Shown here one piece after another: positions 1 through 7,330 of a stretch of DNA of 64,000 nucleotides. The notes under the pieces were generated by a model. It was not told the origin of the DNA. It did not search any database and was given only the letters and a program-made list of their open reading frames with translations. The DNA is from Streptomyces olivoverticillatus (GTDB taxonomy: Bacteria > Actinomycetota > Actinomycetes > Streptomycetales > Streptomycetaceae): the NCBI RefSeq assembly GCF_014203555.1, contig NZ_JACHJH010000003.1, forward strand, positions 642,899 through 706,898, read 5' to 3'. The translations under genes and the position numbers were made by a program. Positions within the stretch are counted from its first letter, which is position 1, and each line of letters begins with the position of its first letter.

Positions 1-1
1 G

Positions 2-421
2 GCCTCGGGCCCCGCGGTCAGACCGGGCGCGGCGACGGTGGTGCTCACGGGCGGTGTGCGCACGCCGTCGGACACCCTGGTCGGTCCGGTGGCGGACGCG
101 GCGATCCGCTCGCTCCACTTCGACGTGCTGTTCATCGGGGTGCACGGCATATCCGTGGAGGCGGGGCTGTCGACGCCGAATCTGGCCGAGGCGGAGACCA
201 ACCGCCACTTCGTCCGCTCGGCGCGGCGGGTCGTGGTCCTCGCCGACCACACCAAGTGGGGGACGGTGGGCCTGAGTTCCTTCGCCACCCTGGACGAGGT
301 CGACGCGCTGGTGACGGACGCGGGGCTGTCGGCCGGGGCGCGGGCGGAGATCGCCGAGCGGCTGCCCGAGCTGGTGGTGGCCGGTCCTTCCCGGGGCGGC
401 GCGGGCGGTCCGGACAGCTGA
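2..421 (+). CDS. DeoR/GlpR-family transcriptional regulator, C-terminal part (5' end outside window)
   Basis: The frame is open from the first bases of the window, so the gene begins upstream and its DNA-binding helix-turn-helix is not visible. What remains is the DeoR C-terminal sensor domain: a TGGVR segment, then FIGVHGIS, then the VVVLADHTKWG motif that binds sugar phosphates in this family, ending with a typical LSSFATLDEVDALVTD stretch. Family members usually repress sugar-catabolic operons and are relieved by a phosphorylated sugar. The target operon should lie to the left and cannot be named here. The gene is convergent with the broken RCC1 gene; the residual frame of that pseudogene runs antisense into its 3' end. 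Confidence 0.9.
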   Translation, partial: ASGPAVRPGAATVVLTGGVRTPSDTLVGPVADAAIRSLHFDVLFIGVHGISVEAGLSTPNLAEAETNRHFVRSARRVVVLADHTKWGTVGLSSFATLDEVDALVTDAGLSAGARAEIAERLPELVVAGPSRGGAGGPDS

Positions 422-524
422 CGCCCGGAGGGCTACGGTATGCGCAGCGGACTCGACGAGCCGACCCCTGGGAGGATTCAACTGGCCTTCGGAGTCGGGT
501 GGGTGAGTGTAACGATGCATGAGT

Positions 525-1052
525 GAGTGTCGTTGTCACGGCCACGTTGTGGTATCTGCCCGCGTCAATGGCCACGACGTCGGTCAGGCCTGATGGGACA
601 CTCCCCTGCCCCATCGGGTCGCTGACCCAGGCTGCGACCGTGCCGTCCGAGCGCAGCACCATGCTGTGGGTCGAGCCTGCGACCACCGCCACGACTCCGG
701 TCAAGCCCTGCGGTACGGTTGCCTGACCATGGGTGTTGTTGCCCCAGGCGATGACCGTGCCATCCGCTGTCAATGCCGGATTGTGGTCGCGATGCGCTGT
801 GATCGCGACCACATTGCCCAAGCCCGCCGGGATGTTGGTCCGGCCGCTGACATTGCGCCCCCAGGCCACCACTGTGCCGTCGGACTTCAACACCAGTGTG
901 TGGAACTACCCCGCGGCCACCGCCACCACATCGGTCGAACCCGCCGGAACTGCGGTCTGACCGTAGGTGTCATCACCCCAGGCAGCCACCGTGCCGATCG
1001 CCGGAGGATCCGTGGCCGATCGTCTCGTCATCCACCGCTCATCGGTCTGCAC
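525..1052 (-). pseudogene. RCC1-repeat (beta-propeller) protein, broken by an in-frame TAG
   Basis: A GTG start at 1052 is preceded by a good ribosome-binding site (AAAGGAGA). The frame then encodes four RCC1-type blades of the pattern GTVVAWGxNxxGQTxVPAGLxxVVAVAAG-x-H. At codon 49 (906-908) the first blade reads AAG-TAG-FH where sister blades have a residue such as Y or S, so a single base change has probably converted a sense codon to amber. Reading resumes in the same frame through three more blades to about 525, after which the family pattern is lost and the frame drifts antisense into the DeoR gene. RCC1 proteins normally have about seven blades, so the copy is also 3'-truncated. It lies 38 bp downstream of, and co-directional with, a TIG-domain gene. 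An alternative ATG at 893 after the stop has no obvious ribosome-binding site. Confidence 0.75.
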
Positions 1053-1090
1053 GACGTCTCCTTTGACGTGACGCGGGCGATCGGGATGCG

Positions 1091-2341
1091 CTACAGCTGG
1101 TACTGGAAGGTGGCGCCGTTGCTGGTGCCGCCCGAGGAGTGGACGGTGACGATAACCGGGCCGACCGCACCGGCCGGTGAGGTGGCGACGACCTGCGTGT
1201 CGGAGACCGCGGCGAAGGATGCCGGGGCGGTGCCGAAGAACACGGCGTCGATGTAGGTGAAGTTGCTTCCACTGATCAGGACGTCATCCCCGCCGGATAC
1301 CGAACCCGTGGCAGGAATTAGGGAGTTGATGACCGGCGCTGCGACGTAGATGTAGTAGGCGTCGCCCAGCCCGACGGTGCTGGTGCCGCCTGGTGTGGTG
1401 GCCGTGACCAGGACGGTCCCCACGTTCGGGGGAGCCGTGGCGGTGATCTGGCTGTCGGAGTTGACGGTGATGTTGGTGGCCGCGGCGGAGCCGAAGTGCA
1501 CGGCACTGGTGAGGGCCAGGCTGGAGCCGAAGATGGTGACGGCGTTCCCGCCGCCGCCCGGACCCGTGGTCGGAATCAGGCCGGCGATGGTGGGTGCGGT
1601 GATGTAGAAGTAGGGCAGCGCATTGCTGGTGCCCGCCGATGTGGTAACCGTGACGCTGACCGGCTGCGCGGCTCCCCCGGGTGCGGTAACCGTGATCTGG
1701 GTGCTGGTGATGGCGGTGATGGTGGCGGAATGACTGCCGAACAGCACGGAGGACGTGCCCGACAGGCCGGTGCCGGAAATGGTGACGGTGTTCCCACCAC
1801 TGGTCGGCCCCTGGTTCGGGTTCAGGCCGGTGATCACGGGTGCGGTGGAGTTGACGTAGGTGTAGGTCACGTTGCTGCTGGTCGCCACCGAGGTGGTGAC
1901 CGTGACCGGGACGGAACCGGTGCCCCCCGGAGCCGTCGCCGTGATCTGAGTATCGCTGACCACCGTGAACGACGCCGAGGCGGTCCCGAAGTGCACCGAC
2001 GAGGCCCCGGTGAACCCCGAGCCGCTGATCGTCACGGTGTTGCCGCCGCTCGTCGACCCCGAGGCCGGGCTCAGACCGGTGATCACCGGACCGACGCTGT
2101 AGGTGTAGGTGACGCCGTTACTCGTGCCGAGCGGTGAGGTGACGGTGAGGGCGACCGACCCGGTGCCCGCGGGGGCCGTGGTGGTGATCTGGCTGTCGCT
2201 GACCAGCGTGAACGAAGCCACCGCCACGATCCCGAACTTCACGGACGTGACACCGGTGAAGCCGCTGCCGTTGATCGTGACGGCGGTGCCTCCCGTAGGT
2301 GGCCCGTGGTTGGGGTTGAGGCTGCTGATGACAGGAGCCAT
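1091..2341 (-). CDS. Protein of five tandem IPT/TIG domains without signal peptide
   Basis: This 416-residue protein consists wholly of five IPT/TIG immunoglobulin-like repeats of about 82 residues (roughly 3-82, 84-162, 167-247, 249-333 and 335-416). Each shows the order PVI-x-L-x-P-x-x-G-x-x-x-GG, VTISGSGF, V-x-FG, SDTQITATAP, VTVTT and Y-x-Y. There is no signal peptide, membrane segment, catalytic domain or sorting signal, although TIG repeats in bacteria are usually extracellular or attached to enzymes. The ATG start is supported by AAGGAG seven bases upstream. The opening MAPVISSLNPNHG matches that of the neighbouring TIG gene. Third-position composition looks less GC-rich than core genes of the window, suggesting acquisition. 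The function is unknown; surface adhesion or a scaffold is only a guess. Confidence 0.88.
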   Translation of the reverse strand: MAPVISSLNPNHGPPTGGTAVTINGSGFTGVTSVKFGIVAVASFTLVSDSQITTTAPAGTGSVALTVTSPLGTSNGVTYTYSVGPVITGLSPASGSTSGGNTVTISGSGFTGASSVHFGTASASFTVVSDTQITATAPGGTGSVPVTVTTSVATSSNVTYTYVNSTAPVITGLNPNQGPTSGGNTVTISGTGLSGTSSVLFGSHSATITAITSTQITVTAPGGAAQPVSVTVTTSAGTSNALPYFYITAPTIAGLIPTTGPGGGGNAVTIFGSSLALTSAVHFGSAAATNITVNSDSQITATAPPNVGTVLVTATTPGGTSTVGLGDAYYIYVAAPVINSLIPATGSVSGGDDVLISGSNFTYIDAVFFGTAPASFAAVSDTQVVATSPAGAVGPVIVTVHSSGGTSNGATFQYQL

Positions 2342-2370
2342 CGTGGAACTCCTTCATGGGGGGTGAATGA

Positions 2371-2408
2371 GGTGTGCCTTGGCTGCCGTGCGGCAGCCAA
2401 GGCACACC
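2371..2408 (-). terminator. Perfect 18-bp inverted repeat between the two TIG genes
   Basis: The left arm GGTGTGCCTTGGCTGCCG (2371-2388) is followed by two bases and then its exact complement (2391-2408). This long stem lacks a T-tract, as is usual for streptomycete terminators. It lies 97 bp after the stop of the upstream TIG gene and 30 bp before the start of the next, so it probably ends or attenuates the first transcript. Confidence 0.75.
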
Positions 2409-2505
2409 GTGGGCTGCGGTTGCGCTCCGCCGACTCCACGCCGAGGCCGTGGTGACGGGCCGACCGCATCGCCCGCTCCTTGGTGCCCGGGGCTCGACCC
2501 GAGTC

Positions 2506-3318
2506 TCAGGCGGTGACGGCGAACTGGTCTGCGGTGACGGCCGTGCTGGTGCCGCCGGGGGTGGTGACCTGGATGTCGTAGGTGGTGCCCACCGTCAGGC
2601 CGGAGGGGACATCGAGGGTGAGAGTGCCCGGACCCGTGACGCTGACGTTGTTGGCCGGCACGGCCGTGCCACCGCCGACCGGGGTGAACGTCACGGCGCT
2701 GACGTCCACGAAGCAGGTACCAGCGACGATGACGCCGGTGGGAGGGTTGCTCGCCGATCCCGTAGCGGGAGTCACGCTGGTGACCTTCGGCAGGTCGTAG
2801 TAGGTGAACTGACAGGCCGCCCCGATCGGGGTGCTGGTGCCGCCGGTGGCGGTAATGAGCACGTCCGCCGAGTCGGTACAGGCGGCGAAGGTGCCGTGGG
2901 CCGGTGGGGTGACGGTGAGGTGGCTGTCCGAGAGCACGGTGGGGGCGGCGGAGCCGGCCGCGCCGAAGGCCACCGAGGTCGCGGTCGAGAAACCGCTACC
3001 GAAGACATCGATGGGGCCGGCGGGCGTGGCAGGGCCCGTATTGGGAGTCACCGACGTGCACGCGGGTGCGGCGACGTAGAAGAAAGCATTGCTGTTGCTG
3101 TTCACACCGGAGACGGTCACGATCACGTTGGCCTGACCGCTGCACCCTGACGGGAGAGTGAGGGTGACGGAAGTATTGCTGGCAGCGGTGGGGGTGACCG
3201 TCTTCGTACCGATGCCCACCCTAGTGGTGCTCAGGCTCCCCAGACCAGTGCCAGTGATGGTCATCGTCTGGCCCGAGTGGCCCGAGGTGGGGGAGATCGA
3301 ACTGATGAAAGGTGCCAC
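2506..3318 (-). CDS. Protein of three tandem IPT/TIG domains without signal peptide
   Basis: The 270-residue product has three IPT/TIG repeats (about 1-85, 86-175 and 176-270), recognisable from FISSISPTSGHSG, MTITGTGL, VTPNTGPATPAGPIDVFGSG and the closing TPGGTSTAV. The start is GTG with AGGAG seven bases upstream, giving the same opening (MAPFISSISP) as the five-repeat neighbour, so the two are paralogues in one cluster. Several cysteines (in SGCSGQ, APACTS, ACTDSAD, GAACQF and GTCFVD) could form disulphides if the protein is exported, but there is no Sec or Tat signal. No enzymatic motif is seen and the function is unknown. Confidence 0.87.
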   Translation of the reverse strand: MAPFISSISPTSGHSGQTMTITGTGLGSLSTTRVGIGTKTVTPTAASNTSVTLTLPSGCSGQANVIVTVSGVNSNSNAFFYVAAPACTSVTPNTGPATPAGPIDVFGSGFSTATSVAFGAAGSAAPTVLSDSHLTVTPPAHGTFAACTDSADVLITATGGTSTPIGAACQFTYYDLPKVTSVTPATGSASNPPTGVIVAGTCFVDVSAVTFTPVGGGTAVPANNVSVTGPGTLTLDVPSGLTVGTTYDIQVTTPGGTSTAVTADQFAVTA

Positions 3319-3458
3319 GGTTGCTCTCCTATGCTGTTACTGATCGGTTGGGTGCCACAGGGCACAGGGACATGAGCACGGCAGCGTGGTTCCACCTCGC
3401 CGTTACGTAACCTGAGGCTCTGTGGTCGAGTTGGGTGCCCTGGTGCCGCCTGCAGGCC

Positions 3459-4154
3459 TCAACAGGGCGCGGCCAGGGGCGGTTTGGCCGCGCAGTTGTC
3501 CGGGGTGTTGCCGGACACATTGGTGACCAGCAGCGTGACGGCGCCCGCGTTCTCGAAGATGCCGCCGCCATCGGACGTGGCGGTGTTACCGGTGACACTG
3601 CTGGCGGTCATCGTCAGCGCCGTGTCGCTGTAGATACCACCGCCGAACGAGGCGCGACTGCCCCGGACGCCCCCGCCGGTCACGGTGACCGACCCACCGA
3701 GATTGGCGATACCGCCGCCCACCCCGATACCGGCGTCGCCGTTGCTGATGGTGACCGCGGTCAAAGCGAGCCGGCCGTTGTCGGCGGGGATTTGAGAAGG
3801 CCCGTCCACCTCGACGATGCGGAAGGCAGGCGCGTTCGACGCGCGGGTGATCTCAGTGGCCAGCCCGGTCATGGTGATTGGCGTGGTGATGTTTGGCAGC
3901 CCCGCCGGTCCACCGGCGCCCCCCGAACTGTGGGCGCTGGTGAGGGCGTAGGTGCAAAACGGTGCCAGGATCAGGTCACTGCCCCCAGCGGCGTTGGCCC
4001 CGTTGACTGCATCGACCAACGCGGTTTCGCTACAGGGCACGATCACCACCTGCGCCGCACGCGCCGTGTGCGCGTGTGCTGCCGGGGCAGTGAACATGAG
4101 CGCACCGACAGCGCCGGTCCCGAACAGCAGTCGAAGCATGATGATGGCTCGCAA
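3459..4154 (-). CDS. Secreted beta-helix-like (polymorphic-repeat) protein
   Basis: This 231-residue protein has a signal peptide (about residues 1-28, hydrophobic LLFGTGAVGALMFTAPAAHA with an AxA cleavage site). A segment of the type seen at the start of right-handed beta-helix proteins follows (PCSETALVDAVNGANAAGGSDLILAPFCTYAL), then Gly/Thr/Ser-rich rungs such as GGGIANLGGSVTVTGGGV, FGGGIYSDTALTMTASSVTGN and DGGGIFENAGAVTLLVTNVSGN, and it ends NTPDNC. Such proteins are extracellular and sometimes bind polysaccharide. The start is taken as TTG because GGGAGG lies four bases upstream; an ATG at 4139 is the alternative. It is the first gene of the TIG/RCC1 cluster and the only one with an export signal. 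Confidence 0.8.
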   Translation of the reverse strand: MRAIIMLRLLFGTGAVGALMFTAPAAHAHTARAAQVVIVPCSETALVDAVNGANAAGGSDLILAPFCTYALTSAHSSGGAGGPAGLPNITTPITMTGLATEITRASNAPAFRIVEVDGPSQIPADNGRLALTAVTISNGDAGIGVGGGIANLGGSVTVTGGGVRGSRASFGGGIYSDTALTMTASSVTGNTATSDGGGIFENAGAVTLLVTNVSGNTPDNCAAKPPLAAPC

Positions 4155-4550
4155 AACGCCTCCCTGGACGTATGAGCTACCCCCGTCAGCCGGTGCACCG
4201 AAAACGCGCGTCGGCCGGCAGCTTCCTCCGATGGGTGCCCTAGCGGGGGCCTGTGACAGGCACGCACGCCGCCAATGTGGATGAGCTGACTTCCCCAGTG
4301 GAGGGATGGGCAGCCCATCTGACCGGACACTGCGAGTAAGTCATCTGAACTGTCATGCAGGCAAGGGGCATGGCAGCCGACCACTCGTTCAGCGGAGCGC
4401 ATCACCGGGCTGCGGGAGGCGAGATACCCGGCTGCGTTCAGCACACGATGCAGCCTCACCCCCCGGTGGGGGAACGACCGTACCGGGGCTGTCAGATGTC
4501 GACCATGCTCGGGTCATCGGTACCGCGCCTGCGCAGCGGCCGGTGCCCGC
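4155..4550. other. Non-coding stretch between the beta-helix gene and the transposase remnant
   Basis: No frame here reads like a real protein in either direction and no ribosome-binding site precedes a credible start. The only structured element is a GC-rich quasi-palindrome at 4458-4472 (ACCCCCCGGTGGGGG), which superficially resembles metal- or thiol-responsive CsoR-type operators. No regulator gene lies beside it, so it may be chance. The stretch must hold the promoter of the beta-helix gene, but no -10/-35 pair could be assigned. Confidence 0.4.
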
Positions 4551-4551
4551 G

Positions 4552-4686
4552 CTCGTCGAGCCCGGCACGTACACATCCCCCGAGCGCAGGCCGTCGCGCA
4601 GCGCGAACAGAGGCGAGGGTGAAGTAGCGGATCATCTCGTCCTTGCCGATCGCCGGGAACGAGCGCAGGGTCTCCAACTCCTCAGG
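4552..4686 (-). pseudogene. Remnant of a Tn3-family-like transposase (internal deletion)
   Basis: Read on the minus strand, 4686 to about 4613 gives PEELETLRSFPAIGKDEMI followed by RYFTLA, which resembles the N-terminal region of actinobacterial Tn3-family TnpA proteins. Immediately afterwards, in another frame from 4610, comes LFALRDGLRSGDVYVPGS, which resembles a much later internal TnpA segment. The join therefore looks like a large internal deletion with a frame change. Nothing further of the transposase, and no terminal inverted repeats, could be found. The identification rests on recall of family motifs and needs a profile search. Confidence 0.55.
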
Positions 4687-4830
4687 CCGACCCCCATTCC
4701 ACGGGCAGCGGGAAGCTCAGCAGATGGGTGTCGGCGGAGCGGTTGGCGTCCGCCTGGACCTTGCGGACCGCCTACTTCAGCCAGGCCCGGTAGGGCGGGT
4801 CCGTGCGGTCCACGTCGAGGGTGGGGGCGG
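4682..4830 (-). pseudogene. Fragment of a PLP-dependent cysteine-synthase-family gene
   Basis: The minus strand encodes APTLDVDRTDPPYRAWLK, then a TAG (4772-4774), then AVRKVQADANRSADTHLL and SFPLPVEWG, ending at TGA (4682-4684). This is the characteristic N-terminus of the streptomycete PLP-dependent cysteine synthase family, which should continue for about 300 residues with the PLP-binding lysine. Here it carries a nonsense codon and is cut off after PVEWG, where the transposase remnant begins. It is non-functional. The abrupt junction suggests insertion or deletion associated with the mobile element. Confidence 0.65.
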
Positions 4831-5032
4831 GGCCGCCGCCCGAAGGGAGCCGGGCCGCACCGGTCGCCCCCCGGATTCGCTGCGCCGTCCACGCCACCGC
4901 TCCTCACGATGCCCGTCGGGGCCCCTGGGGATCACCCGGACGTTCCGATCATAAAGGGGCACTGGTGCCCTGGCCGCCTCACGGGCAGACTGCCGAACAG
5001 ACGCGACAGTCGGACGACGGAGGCGGTGCACG

Positions 5033-5371
5033 GTGGCGGAACCGGAGTTCACTGCGACAGGGGTGCGCATCGAGCGCTCCCGCCGCTCCCTCACCCGGGC
5101 CGGCCAGGTGAAGATTCGGGACGGCCGGCTGGAGCTGTTGACCAGCTACGGCCGGGAGATCGACAGTGCGCCGGTCGATTCGGTCCAGGCGGGCAAACCG
5201 TGGTTCGCGGCCCGCGACCGGGCGCGCGCGACCGTCAACGGGACCCGCTATGTGCTCACGCTGGGCGGAGCAGGCGCCTCCGCGGCGGACGCCGAGGGCG
5301 CGGGGGCACGGACGGTGGACCGCTTCCTGGCGGCCGTGCGCTCCGCGCACGACGGCGGCTCCAAGGGCTGA
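5033..5371 (+). CDS. Small hypothetical protein, 112 aa
   Basis: The GTG start is preceded by GGAGG about nine bases upstream and the frame shows normal streptomycete codon bias, so the gene looks real. The product is soluble and basic, with no signal peptide or membrane segment: alternating short strand-like segments (TGVRIERSRRSL, GQVKIRDGRLELLTSYG, DSVQAGKPWFAARDRARATV) and an alpha-helical C-terminus (RTVDRFLAAVRSAH). The pattern would suit a small beta-sandwich or PH-like fold, but that is a guess and no family was recognised. It stands alone between the transposon debris and the RsbW-like gene. Confidence 0.7.
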   Translation: MAEPEFTATGVRIERSRRSLTRAGQVKIRDGRLELLTSYGREIDSAPVDSVQAGKPWFAARDRARATVNGTRYVLTLGGAGASAADAEGAGARTVDRFLAAVRSAHDGGSKG

Positions 5372-5535
5372 GGGTCAGGAGTTGCGAAGGCGGCTCCGAG
5401 AGCCGACGCTTGACTCGTACCGGCAGCATCACTGAGGGTCTGTCGGCGGTCACGGTGTGGGTCGTTGCCGCCGCATCAGCATCGCCATGCACATCTGCAT
5501 CGGGCTAGCCCTACTTCTTCCAGGGAGTCGCAGCC

Positions 5536-6057
5536 GTGATCAGCCGAGTGAACAAGCACTGCACCGTTGAGCTCCAGGCTCTCCCGCAGCGGATCGGACA
5601 GGTCCGCAGAATCGTATCTGCGCAGCTGCGCTACTGGCATCTCGATCCGCTCATCGATCCCGCCGCGCTCGCCGTCACCGAACTGCTGACCAACGTGCAC
5701 CAGCACGCGGAGCCGGAGAAGCGCTGCACGGTCGAGATCGACCTCGTCCTGGACCAGCTGACGGTCTCGGTGCGCGACCACGACCCCCGGCTGCCGCGGA
5801 TCGGCGCCGCGGGCACCGGCAGCACGCACGGCCGCGGCCTCGCCCTCGTCGCTGCGGTGACCTCCAGTTGGGGCGTGCAGGAGCGCCAGGACGGCGGCAA
5901 GGTCGTGTGGTTCACCCTCGCCGTGCCCTCCGCCGCCCCTGCAGCCGCCCCCCGGCACACCAGGAGCGCGGGCGCCGCCGTCACCTTCGAGCGCCCTCCG
6001 CTGGCGCTGCCCGCCGCGGCCGTACGGACGGCGGCGCGGTCCGCCGTGCCGGGCTGA
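5536..6057 (+). CDS. RsbW/HATPase_c-type ATP-binding regulatory protein
   Basis: The 173-residue cytoplasmic protein has one HATPase_c_2 domain like those of anti-sigma-factor serine kinases. The N box is ELLTNVHQHA (about residues 48-57), the G1 region is VRDHDP and the G2 region is THGRGLALV. Streptomyces encodes dozens of these; they act in partner-switching with anti-anti-sigma factors and SpoIIE-type phosphatases. The C-terminal 40 residues are Ala/Pro-rich and probably disordered. The GTG start (5536) follows GGGAG; a second GTG at 5548 is the alternative. No sigma or antagonist gene is adjacent, so its partner is unknown. Confidence 0.88.
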   Translation: MISRVNKHCTVELQALPQRIGQVRRIVSAQLRYWHLDPLIDPAALAVTELLTNVHQHAEPEKRCTVEIDLVLDQLTVSVRDHDPRLPRIGAAGTGSTHGRGLALVAAVTSSWGVQERQDGGKVVWFTLAVPSAAPAAAPRHTRSAGAAVTFERPPLALPAAAVRTAARSAVPG

Positions 6058-6071
6058 CGCACCGCCACCAC

Positions 6072-6087
6072 CCCCGGGGCTCCGGGG
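6072..6087. terminator. Short GC hairpin between convergent genes
   Basis: CCCCGG-GGCT-CCGGGG forms a 6-bp stem with a four-base loop, in the 32 bp between the stops of the RsbW-like gene (+) and the ROK regulator (-). It is plausible as a weak bidirectional terminator. Confidence 0.5.
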
Positions 6088-6089
6088 CC

Positions 6090-7313
6090 TTATCCGACCA
6101 TCGCCAGCGGGTCGTCCAGCACCGGCTGCCAGGCCGCCTCGGCCGCGCCGATCAGGCTGTTGAACTCCAGTGAACAGGGCAGGATGGGCACGCTTCCGCT
6201 GCGTCCCCACAGGCTGCGCTCGGCCACGACGGCCCGCAGCCGCTCGGGGTCGGCGTCCAGCAGTTCGCGGTGGAGGCCGCCCAGCACCACACGGTCCGGG
6301 TTGAGGATGTTGACGAGGCCCGCCAGGCCCAGCCCCAGCCGGTCGATGAGCAGGTCCGCGGCGGCTCGTACGGACGGATCCGCGTACTCGGTGCGCAGCA
6401 GGTCGCGCGACTGCTGCAGAAGCGAGACCGCGGGGCCGGGCTCGCGGCCCGCGGCGGTGAGGAAGGCCAGCGGGTCGCACTCGACGTCGAGGCAGCCGCG
6501 GCTGCCGCAGTGGCAGGGCTGCCCCGTGGGGTTGACGGTGAGGTGACCGACCTCCATGGCCAGTCCGGAACTTCCGCTGTGCAGGCGCCCGTCGAGGACC
6601 AGCGCCCCGCCGACGCCCCGGTGTCCGGTGGCCACGCACAGCAGGTGCCGGGCCCCGCGCCCCGCGCCGTGCCGGTGTTCGGCGAGTGCGGTGAGGTTGA
6701 CGTCGTTGCCCGTGACGCCGGTGACGGGGGTGCCGTCCGGGCCGAGCACGCCGCTCTTGGCGAGCGCCTCGTTGAAGAGCGTGCGCACCGGGGCGCCGAC
6801 GGGCCAGGACAGGTGCAGCGGGTTGAGGGCCGTGCCCTCGGGCTCGGCGACGGCAGAGGGGACGGCGAGCCCCGCGCCGAGACAGCGCCGCCCGGTCTCC
6901 CGCAGCAGCCCGGCACCGGCCTCGACGACGGCGTCGATGATGCGCGAGGGGTCGGCGGGCACCGTCATGCAGCCCGGCGCCGTGGCGATCACCCGGCCAC
7001 CGAGCCCCACGAGCGCCGCCCGGAAGCCGTCCGCGTGGATCTGCGCGGCGAGGACCACGGGCCCGTTCGGGGCGATGGACAGCCGGTGCGAGGGCCGTCC
7101 CTGGGATCCGGCGGACGCCGCGGGGCGGGCGTCGACCTGGATCAGGCCGAGCGCCTCCAGCTCGGCGGCCACGGCCCCGGCGGTGGCGCGGGTCACGCCG
7201 AGTTCGGCGGTGAGCACCGCGCGCGTGGGGGCGCGGCCGGTGTGTACGAGCTCCAAGGCCGGGCCGAGGGCGCCGCGGCCCCGCTCCAAACGTGTTGTCC
7301 GAGTCTGGGTCAC
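6090..7313 (-). CDS. ROK-family transcriptional regulator (NagC/XylR type)
   Basis: The 407-residue protein has an N-terminal winged HTH (about 18-75: TRAVLTAELGVTRATAGAVAAELEALGLI in outline) joined to a ROK sugar-binding domain. The ROK zinc site is intact: H257 in EVGHLTV and C267, C269 and C274 in the CHCGSRGC segment. GNDVN (202-206) aligns with the kinase catalytic region. Regulators of this type are usually sugar-responsive repressors. It is divergent from the MFS transporter at 7331, with start codons only 17 bp apart, so the transporter is the likely target. It starts at GTG with no ribosome-binding site; a -10-like CAGAAT ends six bases before the GTG, so this transcript may also be leaderless. 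Confidence 0.92.
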   Translation of the reverse strand: MTQTRTTRLERGRGALGPALELVHTGRAPTRAVLTAELGVTRATAGAVAAELEALGLIQVDARPAASAGSQGRPSHRLSIAPNGPVVLAAQIHADGFRAALVGLGGRVIATAPGCMTVPADPSRIIDAVVEAGAGLLRETGRRCLGAGLAVPSAVAEPEGTALNPLHLSWPVGAPVRTLFNEALAKSGVLGPDGTPVTGVTGNDVNLTALAEHRHGAGRGARHLLCVATGHRGVGGALVLDGRLHSGSSGLAMEVGHLTVNPTGQPCHCGSRGCLDVECDPLAFLTAAGREPGPAVSLLQQSRDLLRTEYADPSVRAAADLLIDRLGLGLAGLVNILNPDRVVLGGLHRELLDADPERLRAVVAERSLWGRSGSVPILPCSLEFNSLIGAAEAAWQPVLDDPLAMVG

Positions 7314-7330
7314 GCCTCTATTCTGACTTT
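7295..7330 (+). promoter_or_regulatory. Putative leaderless promoter for the MFS gene
   Basis: TTGTCC (7295-7300), an 18-bp spacer and TATTCT (7319-7324) are followed by exactly six bases before GTG at 7331, so transcription would start on the first base of the start codon. There is no ribosome-binding site. The -10 overlaps, in reverse orientation, the -10-like CAGAAT (7320-7325 complement) of the ROK gene, so the two divergent promoters would interfere or be co-regulated. Confidence 0.65.

Noticed and set aside
4306..5508. 400-codon plus-strand frame in the transposon graveyard
   Set aside because: No ribosome-binding site, biased Arg/Pro/Gly composition, and it overlaps recognisable remnants on the other strand.
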